From contig JAGGTG010000145.1 of the NCBI GenBank assembly GCA_021163905.1, positions 1 to 6,576 on the forward strand: a stretch of DNA of 6,576 bases, in the 5' to 3' direction. The notes under the pieces are model-generated. The model was given only the letters and a program-made list of their open reading frames with translations, did not search any database and was not told the DNA's origin. The stretch is from Candidatus Aerophobota bacterium (GTDB lineage Bacteria > Aerophobota > Aerophobia > Aerophobales > B3-G15). This document shows, piece after piece, positions 1-6,560 of this stretch (position 1 is the first letter of the stretch; every line of letters begins with the position of its first letter). The translations under genes were made by a program, and so were the position numbers.

Positions 1-811
1 TCTTCCTGAACATCTCCACACCGGTAGCTACGGTTTTCTTTATTTCTTTTGACATCCCTACTATTTCTACCGGATCCCCAACCTTAATTTTACCTCTCTC
101 AACTCTTCCGGTAACAACTGTTCCCCTACCTGTAATGGAAAATATATCCTCTATAGCAAGCAAAAACGGCTTATCAATTTCTCTGACAGGTTCAGGAATG
201 TAATCATCAACCGCCTTTAACAGTTTCAATATGGGACCACATTTTGGACAATCCTCCTTACCACATCCACACTCCAAAGCCTGCAGAGCTGATCCTGCGA
301 TAACCGGTACTTCATCCCCAGGAAATTCGTACTTAGACAAAAGCTCTCTCACTTCAAGCTCTACAAGTTCTAAAAGCTCCTTATCTTCAACCTGATCAAC
401 TTTGTTAAGAAAAACCACAATTGCAGGAACATTAACCTGTCTTGCCAGAAGTATATGTTCTCTTGTCTGAGGCATAGCTCCATCAGCTGCGGAAACCACC
501 AGGATTGCTCCATCCATCTGTGCAGCACCGGTGATCATATTTTTGATATAATCGGCATGCCCGGGACAATCAATGTGAGCGTAGTGCCGCTTTTCTGTCT
601 CAAACTCAATATGAGCAATATTTATGGTCAATCCCCTTTCTTTTTCTTCAGGAGCTTTGTCGATTTCATCCACACTCATAGGTTTGGCCCATCCCTTTTT
701 AGACAGAATATGGGTTATAGCCGCTGTTAAAGTACTTTTTCCATGATCCACATGTCCTATTGTTCCAATATTAACATGGGGTTTAGTTCTAACAAACTTT
801 TCCCTTGCCAT
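1..811 (-). CDS. tuf: Elongation factor Tu, N-terminal 270 residues (3' end outside window)
   Basis: EF-Tu is the cytoplasmic GTPase that delivers aminoacyl-tRNA to the ribosomal A site. The visible part begins MAREKFVRTKPHVNIGTIGH and covers all of GTPase domain I and the start of domain II. The nucleotide-binding motifs are all present: P-loop GHVDHGKS at residues 19-26, switch I RGLTI at 59-63, DCPGH at 81-85 with the catalytic His85, NKVD at 136-139 and GSAL at 173-176. Domain II starts near residue 213 and includes GRGTVVTGR at 228-236. Two oddities are visible: Ser26 replaces the usual P-loop Thr (a conservative change at the Mg2+ ligand), and four cysteines lie at 181, 183, 188 and 191 after the G5 motif. 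The start at 811 is set by AAGGAGG at 825-819, 7 nt upstream. The gene lies 67 nt downstream of tRNA-Thr and is probably co-transcribed with both tRNAs. It runs off the left edge, so domain III is not seen. The identification is certain. Confidence 0.98.
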   Translation of the reverse strand, partial: MAREKFVRTKPHVNIGTIGHVDHGKSTLTAAITHILSKKGWAKPMSVDEIDKAPEEKERGLTINIAHIEFETEKRHYAHIDCPGHADYIKNMITGAAQMDGAILVVSAADGAMPQTREHILLARQVNVPAIVVFLNKVDQVEDKELLELVELEVRELLSKYEFPGDEVPVIAGSALQALECGCGKEDCPKCGPILKLLKAVDDYIPEPVREIDKPFLLAIEDIFSITGRGTVVTGRVERGKIKVGDPVEIVGMSKEIKKTVATGVEMFRK

Positions 812-878
812 TTTTTATCCTCCTTGTTTTCCTCTAAAAATATAACAATTCTATAGTATCTATATCTTAAAATCTTAA
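812..878 (-). other. AT-rich spacer/leader between tRNA-Thr and tuf
   Basis: These 67 bases separate the 3' end of tRNA-Thr from the tuf start codon. They are strongly AT-rich, contain a tandem direct repeat of the octamer TTTAAGAT (minus strand) next to the tRNA, and end in the tuf ribosome binding site. No convincing -35/-10 pair or hairpin is visible, so tuf probably depends on the promoter upstream of tRNA-Tyr and its mRNA 5' end is probably made by tRNA processing. That is inference from layout. Confidence 0.5.
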
Positions 879-951
879 AGCCCACGACCGGATTCGAACC
901 GGTGACCTCATCCTTACCAAGGATGCGCTCTTCCCCCTGAGCCACGTGGGC
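879..951 (-). tRNA. tRNA-Thr (anticodon GGU)
   Basis: A complete cloverleaf folds from 951 down to 879 (73 nt to the discriminator base). Acceptor stem GCCCACG pairs with CGTGGGC, the D stem is GCTC/GAGC, the anticodon stem is CATCC/GGATG around loop TTGGTAA (anticodon GGT, reading ACC and ACU), and the T arm is ACCGG-TTCGAAT-CCGGT. The G1-C72 and C2-G71 pairs fit threonine identity. The discriminator is U73, whereas the E. coli and B. subtilis tRNA-Thr I recall have A73. The 3' CCA is not encoded (UUA follows), so a CCA-adding enzyme is needed. It sits 3 nt after the tRNA-Tyr CCA and 67 nt before tuf, as thrT precedes tufB in E. coli. Confidence 0.96.
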
Positions 952-954
952 AAA

Positions 955-1039
955 TGGTGGGGAGGGATGGATTCGAACCATCGTAGGCAAAGCCAACGGG
1001 TTTACAGCCCGCCCCATTTGGCCACTCTGGCACCTCCCC
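955..1039 (-). tRNA. tRNA-Tyr (anticodon GUA), class II, CCA encoded
   Basis: The cloverleaf runs from 1039 down to 958, followed by an encoded CCA at 957-955. The acceptor stem is GGGGAGG/CCTCCCC, the anticodon stem is GCGGG/CCCGT around loop CTGTAAA (anticodon GTA), and the T arm is GATGG-TTCGAAT-CCATC. A 13-nt variable region with a GGC/GCC stem gives the long variable arm typical of bacterial tRNA-Tyr. The discriminator is A73. It is the first gene after the terminator and promoter in the 1040-1139 gap, so it heads the tRNA-Tyr, tRNA-Thr, tuf unit. Confidence 0.97.
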
Positions 1040-1049
1040 TTTCCTAATT

Positions 1050-1081
1050 ATCATAGAACACATCTTAATTTATAAAGTAAA
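1050..1081 (-). promoter_or_regulatory. Candidate promoter of the tRNA-Tyr/tRNA-Thr/tuf unit
   Basis: On the minus strand a good -10 hexamer, TATGAT (1055-1050), lies 10 nt before the 5' end of tRNA-Tyr, which would place transcription start within a few bases of the mature tRNA. The best -35 candidate is TTTACT (1081-1076), but the spacer would be 20 bp, longer than the optimal 17. TTGTCA at 1094-1089 is a better hexamer but is too far from this -10 and lies inside the ppdK terminator stem. The location is well supported by context; the exact -35 is not. Confidence 0.45.
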
Positions 1082-1083
1082 TT

Positions 1084-1126
1084 AAAAATGACAACCCCCC
1101 TTCTTTTATTTTTAAGGTTGCCATTT
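1084..1126 (-). terminator. Rho-independent terminator of ppdK
   Basis: Downstream of the ppdK stop, bases 1126-1116 and 1096-1086 form an 11-bp stem on the minus-strand transcript (AAATGGCAACC with GGTTGTCATTT, including one G-U pair) around a 19-nt loop. A run of U residues follows at 1088-1084, partly as the outer stem. It separates ppdK from the tRNA/tuf unit. The top strand also has a T-rich flank, but no plus-strand gene needs a terminator here. Confidence 0.75.
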
Positions 1127-1139
1127 ACTTTTTTATCTT

Positions 1140-3797
1140 TTATTTATTGCTCTTTTCCTCCAGTTTAGCCTGAGCAGCAGCAAGACGTGCTACAGGTACC
1201 CTGTAAGGAGAGCAACTAACGTAATCAAGACCTGTACGATAACAGAATTTAACAGATGAAGGTTCTCCTCCATGTTCTCCACAAATTCCTACTTCAAGAT
1301 CTGGATTGGTAGATTTACCTTTCCTGGTTCCCATAGCTACCAGTTGTCCCACGCCTTCTTGATCCAAAACCTGAAATGGGTCATCTTCAAGTATCTTTTT
1401 GCTAAGATAAGCATGTAAAAACTTTCCTTCTGCATCATCCCGACTAAAACCAAGGGTAGTTTGAGTAAGATCATTGGTACCAAAGGAGAAGAAATCAGCT
1501 ACCTTTGCAATTTTGTCAGCACATAAAGCTGCACGAGGGAGTTCTATCATTGTACCTATTTTGTACTTAAAGTCAACCCCCTCCTCATTCATAATTTCCC
1601 TTGCTATTTTGTCTACATCATCTCTTAATATAGATAGCTCTTTTTCTGTAATAACCAGAGGAATCATAACTTCAGGAAAAACATTTACACCCTGTTTAAC
1701 CAGTTCTGCAGCTGCTTTAAAGATAGCTCTAACCTGCATCTTGTATATCTCAGGGAAAGTGATACCAAGTCTACATCCACGATGACCTAACATAGGATTC
1801 ATCTCTCTGAGATCCACAATTCGAGCAAGAAGCTTTTCTTTTTCTTCTATCTCCTTCTTATCACCACCCTGGAGCTTTAACCTGGTTATCTCCACTAAAA
1901 GATCCTCGTAATTAGGCAAAAACTCATGTAAAGGAGGATCGAGAAGTCTTATAATTACCGGCAATCCTTCCATTTCTTTTAAAATCCCCTTAAAATCCTC
2001 CCTTTGCATTGGCTCAAGTTTCTCAAGAGCCTTTTTTCTTTCTTCCTCATTCTGAGCAAGGATCATACGCTGGACATGGGGCAATCTATCCTCTCCAAAA
2101 AACATGTGCTCGGTTCGACAAAGCCCAATACCTTCTGCTCCCATTTCCCTTGCAACGTGTGCATCATGAGGAGTATCAGCATTAGCCCTTACTCCCATGG
2201 TTCTAACTTCATCTGCCCAATCAAGCAGCTGCTTAAAATCTCCACTTAACTCCGGCTCTACAGTTGGAACTTCTCCCTGAATCACCTGACCGGAGCTTCC
2301 GTCTATGGTAATGTAATCTCCCTCTTTAAAAACTTTTCCATTAACCACAAACTGTAGTTTATCCTCATTAACTTTAACATCTTCACAACCAGCCACACAT
2401 GGTTTTCCCATACCTCTTGCAACTACAGCAGCATGAGAGGTCATTCCTCCACGGGAGGTTAAAATACCCTGAGCTACTGCCATTCCATGAATATCCTCAG
2501 GGGAGGTTTCTCTGCGGACAAGTATGACTCTCTTTCCATCTTTGGCAAGCTCAACGGCTCTATCAGCGCTAAATACCACCTGACCGGTAGCTGCACCTGG
2601 TGATGCGGGTAAACCTTTCGCCAGAACTTCTATTTTAGCTTTTGGATCAATGCGCCGATGCATAAGCTGTTCAAGTTGAGAAGGTTCAACTCTAAGAAGA
2701 GCCTCATCTTTAGTTATAAGCCCTTCCTTTGCCATATCACAGGCTATCTTAACTGCAGCCTGGGCAGTTCTTTTGCCTGTTCTTGTCTGCAGAAGATAAA
2801 GCGTTCCCTTCTCTATAGTGAATTCAAAATCCTGAACATCCCTGTAGTGCTTTTCAAGTAGCTGTGTTGTTTCTTTAAGTTCCCTATAAACCCGGGGCAT
2901 TTCCTTTTCAAGAAAAGAAAGAGGCTTTGGAGTTCTTATTCCCGCCACAACATCCTCACCCTGGGCATTCATTAAGTACTCTCCATAAAGGACCTTTTCA
3001 CCGGTAGATGGATCCCTGGTAAAACCAACCCCTGTACCTGAGTCATTTCCCATATTCCCAAAAACCATTGATTGAACATTAACAGCAGTACCCCAGTGTT
3101 CGGGAATCTTGTTAATCCTGCGATACTCAATAGCCCTTTTATTATTCCAGCTTTTAAAAACTGCATCTCTGGCCATTAAAAGCTGCTGAAAGGGATCCTG
3201 TGGGAAATCTTTCCCGGTTTCCTCTTTTATGATCTTCTTAAACTCCTCAACCAATTCCTTAAGATCATCCGTGGTAAGATCAATATCGTCTTTTACTCCC
3301 TTTTGCTCCTTCTTTTTATCTATTGCCTTTTCAAATTTCTCCGCCTCTATTCCAAGAACAACATCACCAAACATCTGTAAAAGACGCCTGTAAGCGTCAA
3401 AAGCAAATCTTGGATTATTGGTTTTTTTGGCAAGTCCTTCAACACTTTTATCATTTAAACCCAGATTAAGGACAGTATCCATCATTCCAGGCATGGATAC
3501 CCTTGCTCCAGATCTAACAGACACCAGCAGAGGATTATCGGGATCTCCAAATTTCTTTCCAGTCACCTCTTCCAGCTTTTCCAGATTCTGCTTCATCTCC
3601 TCATCAAGACCAGGGGGATACTCTCCCTTTTGAGTGTAATAGGCACAAACCTCTGTCGATATTGTAAAGCCAGGTGGAACACGAATCCCAAGGTTAGCCA
3701 TTTCAGCCAAATTAGCTCCCTTTCCTCCCAGAATATCCCTCATCTTAGCCGATCCTTCAGCTTTTCCTTTCGCAAAAAAATAGACGTACTTCTTCAT
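1140..3797 (-). CDS. ppdK: Pyruvate, phosphate dikinase (PPDK)
   Basis: PPDK catalyses ATP + Pi + pyruvate <=> AMP + PPi + PEP in the cytoplasm. Anaerobes use it for gluconeogenesis or, reversed, for PPi-linked glycolysis. The 885-residue protein is full length and has the three expected parts. The N-terminal ATP-grasp domain (about 1-340) has GGKGANLAEM at 24-33, SVRSGARVSMPGMMDT at 93-108 and QTRTGKRT at 337-344. The swivelling phosphohistidine domain (about 390-510) has TSRGGMTSHAAV with His455, the same number as the Clostridium symbiosum catalytic His. The C-terminal PEP/pyruvate barrel (about 530-875) has CRTEHMFF (Arg561), IIRLLDPPLHEF (Arg617), MIELPRA (Glu752), GTNDLTQ (Asn775, Asp776) and GICGEHGGEP with Cys839. 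Every catalytic residue I can place is intact. The start is supported by AGGAG at 3808-3804, 6 nt upstream. The gene has its own promoter and a terminator, so it is likely monocistronic. No PPDK regulatory protein gene is in view. Confidence 0.99.
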   Translation of the reverse strand: MKKYVYFFAKGKAEGSAKMRDILGGKGANLAEMANLGIRVPPGFTISTEVCAYYTQKGEYPPGLDEEMKQNLEKLEEVTGKKFGDPDNPLLVSVRSGARVSMPGMMDTVLNLGLNDKSVEGLAKKTNNPRFAFDAYRRLLQMFGDVVLGIEAEKFEKAIDKKKEQKGVKDDIDLTTDDLKELVEEFKKIIKEETGKDFPQDPFQQLLMARDAVFKSWNNKRAIEYRRINKIPEHWGTAVNVQSMVFGNMGNDSGTGVGFTRDPSTGEKVLYGEYLMNAQGEDVVAGIRTPKPLSFLEKEMPRVYRELKETTQLLEKHYRDVQDFEFTIEKGTLYLLQTRTGKRTAQAAVKIACDMAKEGLITKDEALLRVEPSQLEQLMHRRIDPKAKIEVLAKGLPASPGAATGQVVFSADRAVELAKDGKRVILVRRETSPEDIHGMAVAQGILTSRGGMTSHAAVVARGMGKPCVAGCEDVKVNEDKLQFVVNGKVFKEGDYITIDGSSGQVIQGEVPTVEPELSGDFKQLLDWADEVRTMGVRANADTPHDAHVAREMGAEGIGLCRTEHMFFGEDRLPHVQRMILAQNEEERKKALEKLEPMQREDFKGILKEMEGLPVIIRLLDPPLHEFLPNYEDLLVEITRLKLQGGDKKEIEEKEKLLARIVDLREMNPMLGHRGCRLGITFPEIYKMQVRAIFKAAAELVKQGVNVFPEVMIPLVITEKELSILRDDVDKIAREIMNEEGVDFKYKIGTMIELPRAALCADKIAKVADFFSFGTNDLTQTTLGFSRDDAEGKFLHAYLSKKILEDDPFQVLDQEGVGQLVAMGTRKGKSTNPDLEVGICGEHGGEPSSVKFCYRTGLDYVSCSPYRVPVARLAAAQAKLEEKSNK

Positions 3798-3851
3798 TCC
3801 TTTCTCCTTTAACTTAACCTAAGCATTACGCTTTTTTAATTTTTTTCAATA

Positions 3852-3879
3852 ATTATATTCAACTTTACCACTTCGTCAA
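3852..3879 (-). promoter_or_regulatory. Sigma-70-type promoter for ppdK
   Basis: On the minus strand, TTGACG (3879-3874) and a perfect TATAAT (3857-3852) are separated by 16 bp. The predicted start is near 3845, giving an untranslated leader of about 48 nt that contains the ppdK ribosome binding site. The promoter occupies the 107-base gap after the hydrolase stop codon, where no convincing terminator is visible, so some readthrough from the hflK operon into ppdK is possible. Confidence 0.75.
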
Positions 3880-3904
3880 CCAACTCAAAAATGGATAAAT
3901 CACC

Positions 3905-4537
3905 TTATTTTGTTACCTCCAGAATTTCTCCCGGACTTAAAATTTTCACTTCAGCTTTTTTACAACTCTTTGCAAATCTCCTCGCATCATTAATACTACC
4001 CACTATATCCCCGTAATGCATCGGGATAACAATGTGAGGATTAAGAGACTCAACAGCTCTCAGAGCATCATCCACTCCCATTGTATAAGTTCCTCCTATG
4101 GGAAGAAGTGCAACATAGGGATTTATCTCCTTCATTTCGGGGATAAAATCAGTATCACCGGCATGATAAATGGAAATCCCACCTATTTCCACAACATATC
4201 CTACCCATTTGTTCCCTTTGGGATGATAAGATTTTCCCACATTGTAAGCCGGAACTGCCTGAATATTCACATCATTTACAGAAATACTCTCACCCGGTGC
4301 TATTCCTCTCACATTTCCCCTTAATTTACCGACACCATCGTAGGGAACAACAATTGAAGTTCTCTCACCCTGTATCTTTTCCACATCTTCAGGAGAAAGA
4401 TGATCATAATGAGAATGGGTAATTAGTACAAGATCAGCCTTCTCGGTTTCTTTTATTTTCCAGGGATCTATATAAACCCTGGATTTTTCTTCTACTTTAA
4501 AGCTGGCATGACCTAACCAGGTTATTTTTACTGTCAT
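3905..4537 (-). CDS. UPF0173-like metal-dependent hydrolase, metallo-beta-lactamase fold
   Basis: A cytoplasmic 210-residue protein of the metallo-beta-lactamase superfamily, UlaG/YtkL-like (UPF0173). The substrate is unknown; these are usually annotated as metal-dependent hydrolases. Numbered from the start at 4537, the N-terminus has the family motif WLGHASF (7-13), then IDPW at 23-26. The metal-binding motif THSHYDH is at 40-46 (His41, His43, Asp45, His46), a probable further ligand is His105, HAGDT at 125-129 supplies Asp128, and MHYG at 173-176 supplies His174. The TMGVDDALRAV segment (152-162) is also typical of the group. No signal peptide or membrane segment is seen. An in-frame ATG 15 bases upstream (4552) is rejected because the AAGGAGGGG ribosome binding site lies between it and the chosen ATG. 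The gene starts 27 nt after the hflC stop with no terminator between them, so it is probably the third gene of the hflKC operon. The family call is firm; the function is not known. Confidence 0.93.
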   Translation of the reverse strand: MTVKITWLGHASFKVEEKSRVYIDPWKIKETEKADLVLITHSHYDHLSPEDVEKIQGERTSIVVPYDGVGKLRGNVRGIAPGESISVNDVNIQAVPAYNVGKSYHPKGNKWVGYVVEIGGISIYHAGDTDFIPEMKEINPYVALLPIGGTYTMGVDDALRAVESLNPHIVIPMHYGDIVGSINDARRFAKSCKKAEVKILSPGEILEVTK

Positions 4538-4540
4538 TAT

Positions 4541-4549
4541 CCCCTCCTT
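4541..4549 (-). promoter_or_regulatory. Ribosome binding site that decides the hydrolase start
   Basis: AAGGAGGGG on the minus strand, with its AGGAGG core 5 nt before the ATG at 4537. Choosing the upstream in-frame ATG at 4552 would place this near-perfect Shine-Dalgarno sequence inside the coding region as Lys-Glu-Gly and leave that ATG with no recognisable site of its own. The protein therefore most likely begins MTVKITWLGH. Confidence 0.85.
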
Positions 4550-4564
4550 CATAACAACTTTAGA

Positions 4565-5512
4565 TCATTTTTTCTTACCAGGAGAGATATACTTAATATA
4601 CTTGTAAAAATCACTGTTAGTTGTAAGAATAATTATACTTTTCTCATTCAGGGTATCCTGATAACTCTCAAGAGTCCTTAAAAAAGAGTAAAACTCAGGA
4701 TCTTTGGAAAAAGCATCAGCGTAAATCTTTGTAGCTTTAGCATCAGCTTGACCTTTAATAATCTCTGCTTTCTTGTAAGCCTCGGAGGTAATTTTTTGTA
4801 ATTCTTTTTCTCGCATCCCTTCTATCTCAGCTTTCTTACCCATTCCCTCTGAACGGTACTGCTCGGCTACCCTTTTTCGTTCCGAGATCATCCTGGTATA
4901 TACCTTCTTTCTCACATCTTCCACATAGTTAAGTCTTTTTATCCTTACATCAACAAGTTCAATGCCATATTGGGGAACCAGTTTAGCTGCTTCCTTTAAA
5001 ATCTCCCGAGAAATAGCCTCTCTTCCTTTTTTGATATTGGTAATCTCCTCCTCTTTCTGGATAAACACCTCCGTTGTTACAAATTCTCTATTTGAATTCC
5101 TGACTATCTCAGCAAGAGGATAGCTGGTAATCTTGTCTCTTGTTGCAGAATCAATAATATCATCCAATCTGGCCTGGGCTCCTCTTTCACTTCCTACTGA
5201 CTGTAAAAACTTAAGAGGATCGATAATTCTCCAGCGAGCTGTTGCATCAACCCATATGTACTTTTTATCCCTGGTGGGAATCTGAGTGGGAACCCCATCC
5301 CAGACAAGCAATCGCTTATCAAAGTAATTAACTTTCTGGATAAAGGGCTTTTTAATATACAATCCTGCACGGGTTATAGGTTTTCCCACGGGCTGGCCAA
5401 ATTCTGTTATTACAACCTGTTGAGTCTCGTCGACCACATAAAGAGCACTACTTAAAACAATAATACCAATAATGACAACTACCGCTATAGGTATCCATTT
5501 TTCTATTCTCAT
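4565..5512 (-). CDS. hflC: HflC, SPFH/prohibitin-domain membrane protein, FtsH modulator subunit
   Basis: HflC pairs with HflK in a large membrane assembly that, in E. coli, surrounds and modulates the FtsH protease. The 315-residue protein has a short N-terminal cytoplasmic stretch, one hydrophobic membrane segment at about 6-27, and a prohibitin/SPFH domain from about 24 to 200. A charged helical region, probably coiled coil, spans about 200-270. The C-terminal half carries the HflC signature: VDVRIKRLNYVEDV (187-200), ERKRVAEQYRSEG (211-223), AYKKAEIIKGQADAKATKIYADAF (245-268), and DPEFYSFLRTLESY (271-284). Length is close to E. coli HflC (334). The ATG overlaps the hflK TGA by four bases (ATGA) and has GGAGG at 5523-5519 inside the end of hflK, so the two are translationally coupled. 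It ends in a lysine-rich tail. No ftsH gene is in the window. Confidence 0.96.
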   Translation of the reverse strand: MRIEKWIPIAVVVIIGIIVLSSALYVVDETQQVVITEFGQPVGKPITRAGLYIKKPFIQKVNYFDKRLLVWDGVPTQIPTRDKKYIWVDATARWRIIDPLKFLQSVGSERGAQARLDDIIDSATRDKITSYPLAEIVRNSNREFVTTEVFIQKEEEITNIKKGREAISREILKEAAKLVPQYGIELVDVRIKRLNYVEDVRKKVYTRMISERKRVAEQYRSEGMGKKAEIEGMREKELQKITSEAYKKAEIIKGQADAKATKIYADAFSKDPEFYSFLRTLESYQDTLNEKSIIILTTNSDFYKYIKYISPGKKK

Positions 5513-6471
5513 TTTTTACCTCCCTCAAGAGAAAGAAGGGGAAGAAGGGTTTTCTGCTCCGAATCCACGACATAAATCTTGCCCACCTTGGGAAGAACTT
5601 TACTTAGGGTCTCAATATACATCCTTTTCCTGGTAACATCCTTAGCTCTTTTGTATTCCTTCCAAATAGCAAGAAATCTATTGGCATCACCCTGGGCACG
5701 ATTTACTCTTTTAATAGCATAACCTTCAGCTTCCGCTATTACCTTTTCTGCCTCTCCTTTGGCCTTTGGAATTACCTTGTTGTAAGCCTGCCAGGCTTCA
5801 TTGATGAATCTTTCTCTATCCTGACGAGCTTCATTAACCTCGTTAAAAGAAGGTTTTACCGGATCGGGAGGATTAACATCCTTTAATTTAACAGTAACAA
5901 TTTTAATACCAGTGTCATAAAAATTCAGTATCTCCTGAAGTTTCTTTTGAGCCTGAGTAGCCGCTTCCATTCTACCTATGGTTAAGACCTCATCTACACT
6001 CCTATCCCCCACTACCATCCGCATAACCACCTCTGAGATATCCCTGATAGTTTTCCTGACATCTCTAACTTTAAAAAGGTACTTATAAGGATCAACTATC
6101 CTGTACTGGACAATCCATTCCACCACAGCCACATTTAAATCTCCCGTTAACATAAGAGATTCATCTTCCCATTTATCAGGAGTATAGACAGTTCTAACTC
6201 CCGGCTGTAGAGTTCTAAATCCAAACTCCTCTTTAAATATCCGCTTTACCTTGACCTTTGTAACCGATTCTGCAAAGGGAATTTTTATATGAAGTCCAGG
6301 ATCTGTTATTCTCATATATCTGCCAAACCTTTTAATTACACCAACCTCATCGGGTCCAACTGCATAGAAAGTCGAAAACAAAACAACAAGAATAATAATT
6401 CCCAGGATAATTAGTCCTATCCACTTCCGGGGAAAATTCCTCGGTGAGTTAATTCTAAAGTCTTCTTCCAT
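5509..6471 (-). CDS. hflK: HflK, SPFH/prohibitin-domain membrane protein, FtsH modulator subunit
   Basis: HflK is the partner of HflC in the membrane HflKC complex that modulates FtsH proteolysis. This 320-residue protein has one strongly hydrophobic membrane segment at about 17-38, then a prohibitin/SPFH domain (about 36-220) opening with VGPDEVGVIKRFGR (38-51) and DPGLHIKIPF (57-66). The HflK hallmark VNPPDPVKPSFNEVNEARQD spans 199-218 and is followed by a charged, probably coiled-coil region rich in Lys, Glu and Ala (about 219-285). It is about 100 residues shorter than E. coli HflK (419) and lacks that protein's Gly/Pro-rich N-terminal extension, which many other bacteria also lack. The start is fixed by AGGAGG at 6483-6478, 6 nt upstream. 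It is the first gene of the hflK-hflC-hydrolase unit. Confidence 0.95.
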   Translation of the reverse strand: MEEDFRINSPRNFPRKWIGLIILGIIILVVLFSTFYAVGPDEVGVIKRFGRYMRITDPGLHIKIPFAESVTKVKVKRIFKEEFGFRTLQPGVRTVYTPDKWEDESLMLTGDLNVAVVEWIVQYRIVDPYKYLFKVRDVRKTIRDISEVVMRMVVGDRSVDEVLTIGRMEAATQAQKKLQEILNFYDTGIKIVTVKLKDVNPPDPVKPSFNEVNEARQDRERFINEAWQAYNKVIPKAKGEAEKVIAEAEGYAIKRVNRAQGDANRFLAIWKEYKRAKDVTRKRMYIETLSKVLPKVGKIYVVDSEQKTLLPLLSLEGGKK

Positions 6472-6473
6472 GC

Positions 6474-6506
6474 TTAACCTCCTGCCTTCTGGGCTATTTT
6501 ACTCAT
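6474..6506 (-). other. Ten-codon reading frame in the hflK leader (possible leader peptide)
   Basis: An ATG at 6506 opens a frame encoding MSKIAQKAGG, with its TAA at 6476-6474, two bases before the hflK ATG. Its last codons include the hflK ribosome binding site, so translating it could affect hflK initiation. Its own ribosome binding site is weak (only GAAAG just upstream), and a frame this short can occur by chance. It is recorded as a possibility, not a gene call. Confidence 0.2.
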
Positions 6507-6532
6507 CTTTCAGAAATATTTATCGTGCTCTT

Positions 6533-6560
6533 AGTATACTAAACGCTGGGAAATTTGCAA
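6533..6560 (-). promoter_or_regulatory. Candidate sigma-70-type promoter for the hflK-hflC operon
   Basis: On the minus strand, TTGCAA (6560-6555) and TATACT (6538-6533) are separated by 16 bp, the same spacing as the ppdK promoter. The predicted start is near 6526, giving a leader of about 54 nt. Any upstream gene must end at or before about 6565, where a TAA is visible, but its identity cannot be judged from the few bases left. Confidence 0.6.

Noticed and set aside
455..730. Plus-strand open frame opposite tuf
   Set aside because: It is antisense to highly conserved EF-Tu GTPase motifs, with low-complexity translation (Phe run) and no family resemblance. The plus-strand frames opposite ppdK (1474-1785, 2004-2249, 2658-2861, 3418-3633, 3630-3812) and opposite the hydrolase (4016-4324) fail for the same reason.
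757..1017. Minus-strand open frame of 86 codons running through both tRNAs into the start of tuf
   Set aside because: It overlaps two complete tRNAs and tuf in another frame, has no ribosome binding site of note, and its translation resembles translated tRNA sequence.
2972..3166. Minus-strand 64-codon frame inside ppdK
   Set aside because: It lies in a shifted frame within the conserved ATP-grasp region, whose correct frame is uninterrupted. It gives no sign of an internal gene or frameshift.
3821..3840. Small hairpin AAGC-ATTAC-GCTT followed by T residues on the plus strand
   Set aside because: The stem is only 4 bp, and no plus-strand gene ends here. On the transcribed minus strand it falls in the ppdK leader with no U-run after it.
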